DNA of 64,000 nucleotides from Limosilactobacillus rudii (GCF_014145455.1 NZ_JACIVB010000033.1:26011-90010); one strand, 5' to 3'. Shown: positions 8,311 through 17,252, numbered from the stretch's first letter. Numbers and translations: made by a program. Notes: generated from the letters alone by a model not told the origin.

Positions 8311-9513
8311 ATGAAGTATCCAGGAGAGCCACTCAATATTTTACATACAATTGGGTTAAAAGAACTATATCCAATTATTAGGATTAGTTTTACGGTTAAG
8401 GGTAATTTTGACGTGAACCGGTTTAAACAGGCAATCATGTTAACGGAAAAGGTTGTTCCAGAGCTATTTTGTAAGTACTCTTTAACTGATAACTCATTTA
8501 TTCCTGTTACTGATGACTTAGAAGGTGTTCTTTTTATTGGCATCGATCCTGATATTGATAGCGAGCGATGGGATCTTTTTGCGGACCCTCAACTGCGAAT
8601 TTATTTAAACCACAATCGGGTGACAATCTATCTTAGCCATATTCTGACTGATGGTGCTGGCGGAAAGCAATTCCTGTACTTACTTGCAAAAGCGTATAAC
8701 GAAGGGGTGGTTGATAATTGTCAGAATCATCAAGATATTGACTGGCTACGTAAACTTTTGGCTGAGCACCCAGTAAAGGTTGATCATAGGGTTGACCATC
8801 CGACTCAACCACTCAGTTTGCCTAAATTAGCGGACGATGACCAGCAATCTCGGCGAACGCTAGCAATTAATTTAACTCCTGCTGAAGGAAAAGAACTAAT
8901 AAAGGCTGCCCATCATGAAAAAGTTACATTAAATGACCTATTTATGGCAGCATTCGGTCAGGCAATTCAGCGCTATTCCGACGCCAACTCAATTTCATTG
9001 GCGTGTCCGACTGATATGCGCCAATTTATTCCTAAAAAAGGACAGTTACGCATTGCGAATCATACTTCCCGTTATAATATTTCGGTCCGATCGAAATTAA
9101 GTGCGCCCTTTGAAAAGCTAGTCTGGTCAATTCACCAGGCAATGCAAGAAAATAAAGATAATTTTCAGTGTTTTCAATCAGTTAAATCGCTAATTGATAA
9201 TTATGATAAGTATTCGCTTAGTGAATTGCAGCAAACCGTTGAAGATAACTACCATGTGCGTAATATTTCGTATACCAATTTTGGTATTATTGATGACCAC
9301 CAATTTCACTTTAATGGTTGTTCCATTGAGGATTTCTATATGCTAGGGACATACCGCCGATATCCAATGTTCCAGGTTGCTGTTAGTACTTATCGAAACC
9401 GAATTACATTTGCATTTGCGATGGTTGGTACGGATCAAGAAGAGCGTTTTGGTAGGGCAATAATGATGACGATGGTTGATTTGCTAAGAAATTATACAGA
9501 GAAGTTTGGCTAG
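8311..9513 (+). CDS. Condensation-domain/acyltransferase-like protein of unknown role
   Basis: The 400-residue protein resembles the chloramphenicol acetyltransferase/condensation superfamily (alcohol acetyltransferase or PapA-like). It has SHILTDGAGG near residues 109-118, equivalent to the HHxxxDG active-site motif with the catalytic second His kept, and a CPTDMRQF segment in the C-terminal half similar to the family's structural motif. No signal peptide or carrier domain is seen. The ATG at 8311 follows GGGGTG and lies just past the uxaC terminator. Such an enzyme is unexpected in a uronate cluster; substrate is unknown. Confidence 0.75.
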   Translation: MKYPGEPLNILHTIGLKELYPIIRISFTVKGNFDVNRFKQAIMLTEKVVPELFCKYSLTDNSFIPVTDDLEGVLFIGIDPDIDSERWDLFADPQLRIYLNHNRVTIYLSHILTDGAGGKQFLYLLAKAYNEGVVDNCQNHQDIDWLRKLLAEHPVKVDHRVDHPTQPLSLPKLADDDQQSRRTLAINLTPAEGKELIKAAHHEKVTLNDLFMAAFGQAIQRYSDANSISLACPTDMRQFIPKKGQLRIANHTSRYNISVRSKLSAPFEKLVWSIHQAMQENKDNFQCFQSVKSLIDNYDKYSLSELQQTVEDNYHVRNISYTNFGIIDDHQFHFNGCSIEDFYMLGTYRRYPMFQVAVSTYRNRITFAFAMVGTDQEERFGRAIMMTMVDLLRNYTEKFG

Positions 9514-9522
9514 TTTAAGTAC

Positions 9523-9549
9523 GGCTCCCAGAAATAGGGAGTCTTTTAT
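9523..9549 (+). terminator. Intrinsic terminator after the acyltransferase-like gene
   Basis: GGCTCCC pairs with GGGAGTC across a 7-nt loop and is followed by TTTTATTTT. Confidence 0.8.
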
Positions 9550-9561
9550 TTTAAGAAAGGA

Positions 9562-9613
9562 TTGACTAAAAGCAGAGTAGTGGTTACAATTCTAGTATAC
9601 TAATATATCAGTT
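9562..9613 (+). promoter_or_regulatory. Promoter with a GntR-type operator
   Basis: TTGACT (9562-9567), a 17-nt spacer and TACAAT (9585-9590) are followed at 9596-9613 by the exact reverse complement of AACTGATATATTAGTATA, which also occurs just after the uxuB promoter. The shared 18-mer is probably bound by the GntR protein encoded at 17295. Confidence 0.6.
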
Positions 9614-9650
9614 ATTAAAACGTTTTATATAATAAAAGAATATTTTCCTC

Positions 9651-9709
9651 TTGCATATAGGAATATATGTAGTAGAATACATGGTGTTGATGTATTGTTC
9701 ACGTGAACA
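9651..9709 (+). promoter_or_regulatory. Second promoter with a perfect palindromic operator
   Basis: TTGCAT (9651-9656), a 16-nt spacer and TAGAAT (9673-9678) are followed at 9696-9709 by TGTTCACGTGAACA, a perfect 14-bp palindrome of the LacI-operator type. This drives the small peptide gene at 9731. Confidence 0.65.
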
Positions 9710-9730
9710 TAAGGAAGAGGAGAATGTTAT

Positions 9731-9910
9731 ATGAGTTTAATTAAAAGTTTGATTGTTGTAGTTGTTGCCAGCGTACTATTAGCAGGCGGTGTAAGCGCAA
9801 GTTCGATTTATGCTACCAATAAAAATGCTAATAGTCACGACATTAGTTACCAGATGACAAACATTGTGAATAAAAATAAAGAAACAATTGATTACCAATT
9901 AAATAAATAG
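9731..9910 (+). CDS. 59-residue secreted or membrane peptide
   Basis: A short frame preceded by GGAAGAGGAG. The N-terminus is KSLIVVVVASVLLAGGVSAS, a hydrophobic stretch ending in a plausible signal peptidase site (VSA-S). The remaining 34 or so residues are polar, rich in Asn and Lys (for example NIVNKNKETIDYQLNK). It has its own strong promoter, palindromic operator and terminator, all within the uronate island. No family was recognised. Coding status rests on the ribosome binding site, the signal-peptide-like start and the flanking signals. Confidence 0.65.
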   Translation: MSLIKSLIVVVVASVLLAGGVSASSIYATNKNANSHDISYQMTNIVNKNKETIDYQLNK

Positions 9911-9922
9911 GTTAACCCTTGG

Positions 9923-9950
9923 AGGCTAGCGTTTAGATAGCCTTTTTCTT
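9923..9950 (+). terminator. Intrinsic terminator after the 59-residue peptide
   Basis: AGGCTA pairs with TAGCCT across a 9-nt loop, followed by a T-rich run. Confidence 0.75.
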
Positions 9951-9992
9951 TTAAAAAGACTTGATCAATTTTGTACAAACTTCCAAATACTA

Positions 9993-10045
9993 TTGAAAGT
10001 TTCACGTTAACATTCTATAATAAAAACAGATTGATAGCGCATTCA
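9993..10045 (+). promoter_or_regulatory. Promoter, operator and weak cre before uxaB
   Basis: TTGAAA (9993-9998), a 17-nt spacer and TATAAT (10016-10021) make a near-consensus promoter. The spacer contains TTTCACGTTAACA (operator-like, up to 10012), which closely resembles the site at 3897 including the following ATTCT. A weaker cre-like TGATAGCGCATTCA lies at 10032-10045. An untranslated leader of about 150 nt follows before uxaB. Confidence 0.65.
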
Positions 10046-10174
10046 TCAACTGTAGTAATTATAATAATGAGTACGTCTTCAATGCACAGCTTAATTTGCG
10101 AGGAATTACACATCTTCTCACTGTTGTTTTAGCAAATTAGACGAACTATACAGTTAATTTTGGAGGGTTTCATC

Positions 10175-11596
10175 ATGGAAAGTCTTAATAATAGTTTTCG
10201 TAAATTACCACAATATCCTAACAAAGTGATCCAATTCGGTGAAGGTAACTTTTTACGTGCTTTTATCGATTGGCAAATTCAACAAATGAATAAGCAAGGA
10301 TTGTTTAAGGGTGGCGTTCAAGTAGTGCAGCCACTACCAACTGGCCGGGTAAAGGAACTTGATGCTCAAGACGACCTTTACACTGTCTTATTGGAAGGAA
10401 TTCTTGATGGTAAGAAAGTACAAAGTCATGAAATTATTGAGTCTATCAATGGGACTGTTAACCCATATACTGAATATGATAAATATATGGCATTAGCTGA
10501 GGATGATAATATTGAAGTTATTTTCTCCAATACTACCGAAGCTGGGATTGCATTTGACGAAAATGATACCCTTGACAAGATTAAGCAGGGAGAAAAGAGC
10601 TCTTATCCAGCTAAATTAACAGCCTTACTCTATCATCGCTTTGAACTTGGTAAGAAAGGCTTTCATATTATCCCATGTGAGCTAATTAACCACAATGGTG
10701 ATGCCCTTAAGAAGACAATTTTACAATACGCTGACTTATGGAACCTTGGCGAAGATTTTGTAAATTGGATTAACAATGACAATGAATTCTACTCAACATT
10801 GGTTGACCGAATTGTCCCTGGTTATCCACGTGATCGGGCAAAGGACCTTGAAGCGGAATGGGGATACAAGGACCAAAACATGGTCAAGACAGAACCATTC
10901 CTAATCTTCGTAATCGAAGGGAATAAGGATATTGAAAAAGTACTCCCACTCAAGGAAGCAGGAATCAATCTTGTTGTTACTGATGATATGCAACCATACC
11001 GTAACCGGAAAGTATCCATTCTTAATGGACCACACACGACAATGTCACCAATTGGTCGGTTAGCTGGATTAGAAACAGTTGGTCAAGTAATGGCTGACCG
11101 TGATTTCTACCGCTTTATTGATGATGAAATGCATAAGGAAATCATTCCAGTTGTTCCACTACCAAAGGATGAACTTGAAAGTTACGCAAAGGGAATTCAA
11201 GAACGGTTTGAAAATCCATATGTAAAACACCAATTGAGTGCTTTAGCGCTTAATAGTATTTCAAAGTATCGCGCACGGTTGTTACCTAATTACAAGCGCT
11301 ATTACGAAAAGTATGGGAAGTTGCCAAAACGGATGACCCTTGCGCTTGCTGCTTACTTATGGATTTACAATGGTAAGTCAGAATTTGACATCAATGACAC
11401 TGCTGATATTGTTGCCGGATTTGAAAAGATTAAGGGTACTGACGATTACATTCATGCTGCGCTTTCTAACCCTGATTTCTGGGGTAAGGACCTCACGAAG
11501 ATTCCGGGCTTAGAAGACCTAGTTACTAAGTATTACAATGAAATCGGCAACAAGGGAACTCGGCAAATTGTCCAGGAAATTAACGCAGAGGAGTAA
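10175..11596 (+). CDS. uxaB: Tagaturonate reductase (altronate oxidoreductase)
   Basis: UxaB reduces D-tagaturonate to D-altronate with NADH in the galacturonate branch. The 473 residues fit the mannitol dehydrogenase family: a nucleotide-binding start (VIQFGEGNFLRAFIDWQI) and the conserved VSILNGPHTTMSPIGRLAG block near residue 283 that holds the catalytic Lys/Asn/His region. The ATG at 10175 is used because TGGAGGG precedes it at normal spacing. It heads an operon with the UxaA-like genes, kdgA and kdgK. Confidence 0.93.
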   Translation: MESLNNSFRKLPQYPNKVIQFGEGNFLRAFIDWQIQQMNKQGLFKGGVQVVQPLPTGRVKELDAQDDLYTVLLEGILDGKKVQSHEIIESINGTVNPYTEYDKYMALAEDDNIEVIFSNTTEAGIAFDENDTLDKIKQGEKSSYPAKLTALLYHRFELGKKGFHIIPCELINHNGDALKKTILQYADLWNLGEDFVNWINNDNEFYSTLVDRIVPGYPRDRAKDLEAEWGYKDQNMVKTEPFLIFVIEGNKDIEKVLPLKEAGINLVVTDDMQPYRNRKVSILNGPHTTMSPIGRLAGLETVGQVMADRDFYRFIDDEMHKEIIPVVPLPKDELESYAKGIQERFENPYVKHQLSALALNSISKYRARLLPNYKRYYEKYGKLPKRMTLALAAYLWIYNGKSEFDINDTADIVAGFEKIKGTDDYIHAALSNPDFWGKDLTKIPGLEDLVTKYYNEIGNKGTRQIVQEINAEE

Positions 11597-11600
11597 TCTT

Positions 11601-13067
11601 ATGAAAAAGCTGCTTATCCTAAATTCAAATGATAACGTAGCCATTGCAACTACCGATATTTCGGCGCAGTCAACAATTAACATTGACAATAATAAATTGG
11701 TTATTCACGAAGATATTCCAGTTGGCAACAAAGTTTTATTGACTGATGCACAAGAAGGAACTACTATTATTAAATTTGGTCAGCCAATTGGTCAATTAAC
11801 AACCAGTTTATCAGCTGGATCGTTAGTCAATAAGCGTAACTTAACGAGTGATGTTAGCGATACCGACGCAGTGAGTGCAGAAAGTATTGAGCTACCAAAC
11901 TCAAATCAAAAGACTTTCATGGGTTACCGGCGGAAAAACGGTAAGGTTGGTATTCGTAACGACCTTTACATTGTGCCAACTGTTGGTTGCATTACTCCTT
12001 TAATGGACGTAATGGTGCAACAATTTAAAGCTAAGCACCCTGACAATGGCTCATTTGACAATATTATTCTCCTCAAACATCCATACGGGTGCTCTCAACT
12101 TGGTGATGACTTTGAGCAAACTAGACATATCTTGTGCGATGCCGCTCTTCATCCTAATGCGGGAGGAGTCTTAGTATTCGGCCTTGGTTGTGAAAATAAC
12201 CAAATGGACGGAATGAAGGCCGAAATTGAGCAGATGGAAGGTATTGATAACCAACGAATGAAGTTCTTAGTTGCCCAAGAGGTAAAGGATGAATTTGCTA
12301 ATGCTCAGCAGATGCTTGAAGAATTAAATGATGCGGCTGCAAATGATCACCGTGTTCCAGTGCCATTAAGTGAACTTAAAGTTGGACTACAAAGTGTTCG
12401 GCCTGATGGATTAAGTACAATCACTGCTGATCGATTAATTGCTGGTGTTTCTAGTTACATTACTGAAAATGGTGGAACCGTTACCTTGACTGGAATTCCG
12501 GCATTAGCAGGTGCTAAGCAGGAGATCATTAATCGCACTACTAATAAGCAGGCTGCTACACAAGTTGAAAAAATTTTTGACAATTTTAAGCAGTATTATG
12601 CTCACTTTGATACCGAAATGGCAAAAGAACCAACGGATGAAGAAGACAAGATTGGCATCTCAACTGCAAAAGAACGGGCATTAACAATTTTGCAACTTGC
12701 CGGCAATGGTGAAGTAAGTACCGCTGTGCCTTATGGTCAAAAATTAACTCAATCGGGAATTAATCTGATTGAAAGTCCTAATAACGACTTGATTGATTCT
12801 TCAGCAGAAGCTTCTGCTGATTGTCAAATGGTTATCGTAAGTACTGGAAAGGGAACGCCATATTCAACCTATGTGCCAACAATTAAGGTGTCGTCCAATA
12901 CTGCTCTTGCTGAAAAGAAGCAGCGATGGATTGATGTTGATGGTGAAACAACAACAGCAGACCAACTACTAGACTATGTTTTAGCAGTAGCAAACGGTGA
13001 AAAGACAAGTAATGAAAAGACCGGTTTACATGGTTTAGCTATTTTTAAGATTGGTGTCACGGAATAA
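11601..13067 (+). CDS. uxaA: UxaA-like altronate dehydratase paralogue A (keeps the cysteine domain)
   Basis: The protein (488 residues) aligns along its length with altronate dehydratase UxaA, which makes 2-keto-3-deoxygluconate from altronate. It keeps the family cysteines in TVGC, YGCSQLGDD and GLGCENNQ (middle domain). It has lost other conserved parts: the SAF-domain RGHK and HVHxHN histidines (here VGNK and VNKRN), the CGGSDGLSGITANP motif (here QSVRPDGLSTITADR) and the NPSPGNKAGGITTLEDKSLGCTQK block (here replaced by EPTDEEDKIGISTAKER). The start at 11601 follows GAGGAG; it lies 4 nt after uxaB. The paralogue at 14677 shows the opposite pattern, so the two may act together. Confidence 0.85.
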   Translation: MKKLLILNSNDNVAIATTDISAQSTINIDNNKLVIHEDIPVGNKVLLTDAQEGTTIIKFGQPIGQLTTSLSAGSLVNKRNLTSDVSDTDAVSAESIELPNSNQKTFMGYRRKNGKVGIRNDLYIVPTVGCITPLMDVMVQQFKAKHPDNGSFDNIILLKHPYGCSQLGDDFEQTRHILCDAALHPNAGGVLVFGLGCENNQMDGMKAEIEQMEGIDNQRMKFLVAQEVKDEFANAQQMLEELNDAAANDHRVPVPLSELKVGLQSVRPDGLSTITADRLIAGVSSYITENGGTVTLTGIPALAGAKQEIINRTTNKQAATQVEKIFDNFKQYYAHFDTEMAKEPTDEEDKIGISTAKERALTILQLAGNGEVSTAVPYGQKLTQSGINLIESPNNDLIDSSAEASADCQMVIVSTGKGTPYSTYVPTIKVSSNTALAEKKQRWIDVDGETTTADQLLDYVLAVANGEKTSNEKTGLHGLAIFKIGVTE

Positions 13068-13081
13068 ACGGGGGATCCAAA

Positions 13082-13963
13082 ATGCAAATTATTGAAAATA
13101 GAGAGTTTCGTGCTGAAATCGACGAACACGGTGCTCAGTTGACCCATCTCTATAATAAGAAAGCTGACTTTGACTACATTTGGAATGGTCAAGAATGGGG
13201 TAAGCATGCTCCTGTTCTTTTCCCGGCAATTGGACGGTCAAATAAAGATCAATATGTTCTTAATGGTAAGACATACTCAATGCCTCAGCATGGTTTTGTT
13301 GCTGATGAAGATTTTACTGTTCGTACGCACGAACCTAATATTTTAACCCTAGTATTAAAAGCAAATGATCGTACGAAAGAGCTCTATCCGTTTGATTTTG
13401 AATTAGCAATTACCTTTACTTTATTAAGTACTGGATTATCATTAAGCTTTGAAGTTACTAATAAGTCGGCAGAGACAATGCCATTCTCGCTAGGATCGCA
13501 TCCAGCATTTAATGTTCCAATCAATGGTGTTGGTAAATTTGATAATTACCGTGTGAGATTCACTAGCACAGATGATGATTTAAGTGTTTATGAAATAGTT
13601 AAAACTCCTGCGCCATACCGGACGGGAAAGCAGGAACCATTATTGAATTCTAGTGGAAATTTATTGGAACTTAATTATGAAACATTTAAACCTGGCTTGC
13701 GTATTATTACCAATTCAGGAATCAAGAGTGTAAAACTTTATTCACCGTTAACCAGTCACCAGATTCAACTTGACATCGATCAATTTAAGAATGTGTGCTT
13801 ATGGACTAAGGAAGATGAAGATTGCTCTTTCTTATGTATTGAACCATTTAATGGCTTGCCTGATGTTTTAGGTGAACCAGTTGATTGGATGCAAAAAGAA
13901 GGCAATTTATTCCTTGATGCAAATAGTTCACAAGTTTATCAATACGAAATGCACTTATCGTAA
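13082..13963 (+). CDS. Aldose 1-epimerase family protein (LacX-like)
   Basis: A 293-residue galactose-mutarotase-like protein. The LFPAIGRS segment, GSHPAFNVP with its conserved His near residue 140, and the C-terminal CIEPFNGLPD with the catalytic Glu are typical of this superfamily. Such enzymes interconvert alpha and beta anomers of sugars. It lies between the two UxaA-like genes of the operon, so a uronate or uronate-derived sugar is a likely substrate, but this is inference from context. Confidence 0.85.
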   Translation: MQIIENREFRAEIDEHGAQLTHLYNKKADFDYIWNGQEWGKHAPVLFPAIGRSNKDQYVLNGKTYSMPQHGFVADEDFTVRTHEPNILTLVLKANDRTKELYPFDFELAITFTLLSTGLSLSFEVTNKSAETMPFSLGSHPAFNVPINGVGKFDNYRVRFTSTDDDLSVYEIVKTPAPYRTGKQEPLLNSSGNLLELNYETFKPGLRIITNSGIKSVKLYSPLTSHQIQLDIDQFKNVCLWTKEDEDCSFLCIEPFNGLPDVLGEPVDWMQKEGNLFLDANSSQVYQYEMHLS

Positions 13964-13981
13964 AGAAGGAGATTATTAATT

Positions 13982-14641
13982 ATGTTACCAAAATTTGAAG
14001 CATTAAAAGCAGTAGAAAAGGCCGGAGTTGTCGCCGTTGTTCGTGGGCGGAGCGAAGAAAATTCATATAAGATTTCTAAGGCAAGTATTGAGGGTGGAGT
14101 AAAAGCAATCGAATTAGCCTTTACATCACCAAATGCTGACGTAACAATTAAGCGGCTTAGTGAAGAATATGCTAATGATTCATCAGTTGTTGTCGGTGCT
14201 GGAACTGTCCTTGATGCGCCAACAGCTCGTTTAGCAATGATTGCAGGAGCAAAGTTTATTGTTAGTCCTTCATATAATCCAGAAGTTGCTAAGCTTTGTA
14301 ACCTCTATTGCGTCCCATACATGCCAGGTTGCTTTACGCCAACAGAAGTTCAACATGCTCTTGAAACTGGTGCCGACGTTATTAAGATCTTCCCAGGTGC
14401 GATTGCTACCCAAAAGATGATTCCAGAACTACAAGGCCCATTCCCACAAGCAAATATTATGCCTAGTGGTGGTGTTTCCCTTGACAACATGGCAGAATGG
14501 TTCAATGCTGGTGCTTTTGTTGTTGGTGCCGGTGGTAGCCTAGTAGGCCCAGGTGCTGATGGTGATTACGATCAAGTTAAGGAAAATGCGCAAAAGTTCC
14601 ATGCTGAATTTGAACGGATTCAAAAGGAAGCTAACAAATAA
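13982..14641 (+). CDS. kdgA: KDPG aldolase (2-dehydro-3-deoxyphosphogluconate aldolase)
   Basis: It cleaves 2-keto-3-deoxy-6-phosphogluconate to pyruvate and glyceraldehyde-3-phosphate, the end of the pathway. The 219 residues fit the class I KDPG/KHG aldolase family: the catalytic Glu region GVKAIELAFTS near residue 40, GAGTVLD near 78, and the Schiff-base Lys in DVIKIFPG near 135 are visible. AAGGAG precedes the start. Confidence 0.96.
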   Translation: MLPKFEALKAVEKAGVVAVVRGRSEENSYKISKASIEGGVKAIELAFTSPNADVTIKRLSEEYANDSSVVVGAGTVLDAPTARLAMIAGAKFIVSPSYNPEVAKLCNLYCVPYMPGCFTPTEVQHALETGADVIKIFPGAIATQKMIPELQGPFPQANIMPSGGVSLDNMAEWFNAGAFVVGAGGSLVGPGADGDYDQVKENAQKFHAEFERIQKEANK

Positions 14642-14676
14642 TTGTTACTTCTGAAATAAGAAGGAGTTTGAGTATA

Positions 14677-16182
14677 ATGAACAATTTCATTATTTTGGAC
14701 GACCACGATATTGTCGCTGTTGCCCTCCAAGATATCAAAAAAGGGGCAGTGCTTAAAACGAAGAATCATGGCGATGTTACCGTTCTTGAAGATATTACAC
14801 GTGGACATAAGATTGCGCTAGAAGATATTGCTAAGGGCGAAGATATCATTAAGTATGGATATCCAATCGGTCATGCCACTCAGGATATTAAGCGGGGGGA
14901 ACATGTACACGTTCATAATATCGCCACTAATTTATCCGGTGAGCTAACCTATCATTACGACCCAATCGAAATCAATACTAAGGCTAAGAAAGATAACCGG
15001 ACTTTTATGGGTTACAAACGGCCAAATGGTAAAGTAGGGATTCGAAATGACCTGTATATTATCCCAGTTGTTGGTTCTGTTAGTGAAACTCTTGATCCGC
15101 TAGTTGACGAGTTCAAGGCCTTGCATCCGGATAATGGTAATTTTGATAATGTTATTGCCCTTAAGCATACCTATGGGTTTGATACCCCTGCAGATAATTA
15201 CGAACATGCACGGAAGATTTTAGTTGATGCCGCAATGCAGCCTAATGCTGGTGCCGTGTTGATTTGTGGCTTAGATTGTGCTGATGACAGTGAATTAGAA
15301 AAAATGAAACAGGCCCTCAATGAAGCAACAGGGGGGATTGATGAACGTCGAATTAAGTTCTTATCTTCCGCTGATAGCGACGATGAGATCATGGATGGTT
15401 TAGACCTGTTTGAAGAGTTAAATGATGCGGTAAGTGACGATCAACGGACACCACAGCCATTAAGTGAGTTAAAGATTGGGCTAAAGTGTGGAGGTTCTGA
15501 CGGACTATCAGGCGTTACCGCCAATCCATTGCTTGGCCGCCTTTCTGATTTCGTTGATGCGCAAGGTGGGACGACCGTTTTATCAGAAGTTCCTGAAATG
15601 TTTGGTGCAGAACAAATCTTGATGTCAAGAGCGCGAGATAAGGAAACATTTGATAAAATTGTTAATTTGATTAATAACTTCAAAGCTTACTTTGAGAGTT
15701 TCCATCAGCCAATTTATGAAAACCCATCACCAGGTAATAAAGCGGGAGGAATATCAACTCTTGAGGATAAGTCGCTGGGATGTACGCAAAAGTCTGGTTC
15801 CTCAGCGGTCAATGATGTTTTGCAATATGGTGATAAGCTGAAGACTAAGGGACTAAACTTACTACAAGCACCAGGTAATGATCTTGTATCGTCATCGGCA
15901 GAAGCTTCGGCTGATTGTCAAATGGTTTTGTTCACGACTGGTCGGGGGACGCCATTTGCTACTTATGTTCCAACAGTGAAGGTATCCTCTAATTCTTATA
16001 TTGCTAATTTGAAGCCACGGTGGATTGATTTTGATGCTGGACGGTTGATGAATGAATCGATGGATGACCTCGCGGATGAATTTATTCAATTTATCATTGA
16101 CGTTGCCAGTGGTAAGAAGACAAATAACGAGAAATACAATGTTCACGGCATTGCAATCTTTAAGACTGGTGTCACTGAATAA
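14677..16182 (+). CDS. uxaA: UxaA-like altronate dehydratase paralogue B (keeps SAF and C-terminal motifs)
   Basis: The 501-residue protein is the second UxaA homologue in the operon. It keeps the SAF-domain motifs (RGHK, GEHVHVHN), KCGGSDGLSGVTANP, NPSPGNKAGGISTLEDKSLGCTQK and the GRGTPF region, all of which agree closely with E. coli UxaA as remembered. It has lost the middle-domain cysteines: VGS replaces VGC, YGFDTP replaces YGCSQLG, and GLDCADD replaces GLGCENN. These changes complement those in the paralogue at 11601. AAGGAG precedes the ATG by 11 nt. Whether it is active alone is doubtful. Confidence 0.87.
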   Translation: MNNFIILDDHDIVAVALQDIKKGAVLKTKNHGDVTVLEDITRGHKIALEDIAKGEDIIKYGYPIGHATQDIKRGEHVHVHNIATNLSGELTYHYDPIEINTKAKKDNRTFMGYKRPNGKVGIRNDLYIIPVVGSVSETLDPLVDEFKALHPDNGNFDNVIALKHTYGFDTPADNYEHARKILVDAAMQPNAGAVLICGLDCADDSELEKMKQALNEATGGIDERRIKFLSSADSDDEIMDGLDLFEELNDAVSDDQRTPQPLSELKIGLKCGGSDGLSGVTANPLLGRLSDFVDAQGGTTVLSEVPEMFGAEQILMSRARDKETFDKIVNLINNFKAYFESFHQPIYENPSPGNKAGGISTLEDKSLGCTQKSGSSAVNDVLQYGDKLKTKGLNLLQAPGNDLVSSSAEASADCQMVLFTTGRGTPFATYVPTVKVSSNSYIANLKPRWIDFDAGRLMNESMDDLADEFIQFIIDVASGKKTNNEKYNVHGIAIFKTGVTE

Positions 16183-16200
16183 TTAAGGGAGTGACGTAAA

Positions 16201-17226
16201 ATGAGTAAAATTGTTACGTTTGGTGAAATGATGATGCGGCTTAAGCCAACTGATAAAAAACGGATGCTCCAAGCTGACCAGTTTGATGTTAATTATGGTG
16301 GTTCCGAAGCAAATGTTGCAGTATCATTGAGTCTATTTGGTGATCAGGCAGCCTTTGTATCCAAGTTTCCGAAAAATGTATTAGGACAAGCTGCTACTGA
16401 TAAATTACGTGAATATGGTGTTGACACATCATTACTGCAATATGGTGGTCCGCGGTTGGGTATTTACTTCTTTGAAAAGGGTGCAAGTATTCGTTCAACT
16501 AAAGTTACCTATGACCGGGCAGGCAGTTCATTTGCAACTTCTAAAGCCGATGAGTATGACTGGGCAACAATATTAAAAGGTGCAGATTACTTCTACTTTA
16601 GCGGAATTACTGCCGCTCTTTCTGATGAGATGCGCAAAACACTGCTAACGGCATGCGAATACTGTAAGGAAAATGGTATTAAGATTGCCTGTGATCTTAA
16701 CTTCCGGGGGAAATTATGGACCCCAGCAGAGGCACAGGCATACATGGAGAAGATTATGCCATACTTGACGATTTGCCTTGTTCACGATGAAGACTTCGAA
16801 CAAAGCCTTGGTATCTATGCCTTTGATGGCGATATGTCACGAGGAATCGAGCAAAAGGATACCTTTATTCACGGAATGAAAGAGATTGTTAAGCAATATC
16901 CAAATATTAAAGTTGTCGCTAGCGTGCTACGCAATATCCAGTCCGTCGATAAGTCGACGTGGATGGCACTAATGCTAAAAGATGGTCAGATATATGAGAG
17001 TCCAGCATATGCGATTGATGTTCTTGAAGGCGTTGCTGGCGGGGATGCGTTTGGTGCTGGCCTGATGCACGGTGTATTAAATGATACTGATCCCCAAGAA
17101 ACAATTGATTATGCGATTGCAGCGAGTGTCCTCAAGCTAACCGTTCTTGGTGACTTGAATATCTCAACTAAGGAAGATGTTGAAGCTGTTATGAAGGGTG
17201 GCGCCGGAACACGGGTCTCCCGATAA
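16201..17226 (+). CDS. kdgK: 2-keto-3-deoxygluconate kinase
   Basis: It phosphorylates KDG to KDPG for the aldolase KdgA. The 341 residues have the PfkB/ribokinase fold, with the N-terminal substrate segment NYGGSEANVAVSLSLFG and the C-terminal ATP/anion-hole motif GVAGGDAFGAGL including the catalytic Asp near residue 282. It is the last gene of the operon that starts with uxaB and is followed by a terminator shared with the convergent gntR gene. Confidence 0.95.
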   Translation: MSKIVTFGEMMMRLKPTDKKRMLQADQFDVNYGGSEANVAVSLSLFGDQAAFVSKFPKNVLGQAATDKLREYGVDTSLLQYGGPRLGIYFFEKGASIRSTKVTYDRAGSSFATSKADEYDWATILKGADYFYFSGITAALSDEMRKTLLTACEYCKENGIKIACDLNFRGKLWTPAEAQAYMEKIMPYLTICLVHDEDFEQSLGIYAFDGDMSRGIEQKDTFIHGMKEIVKQYPNIKVVASVLRNIQSVDKSTWMALMLKDGQIYESPAYAIDVLEGVAGGDAFGAGLMHGVLNDTDPQETIDYAIAASVLKLTVLGDLNISTKEDVEAVMKGGAGTRVSR

Positions 17227-17252
17227 AGTGAAAATTTGTAATAACTAATATA

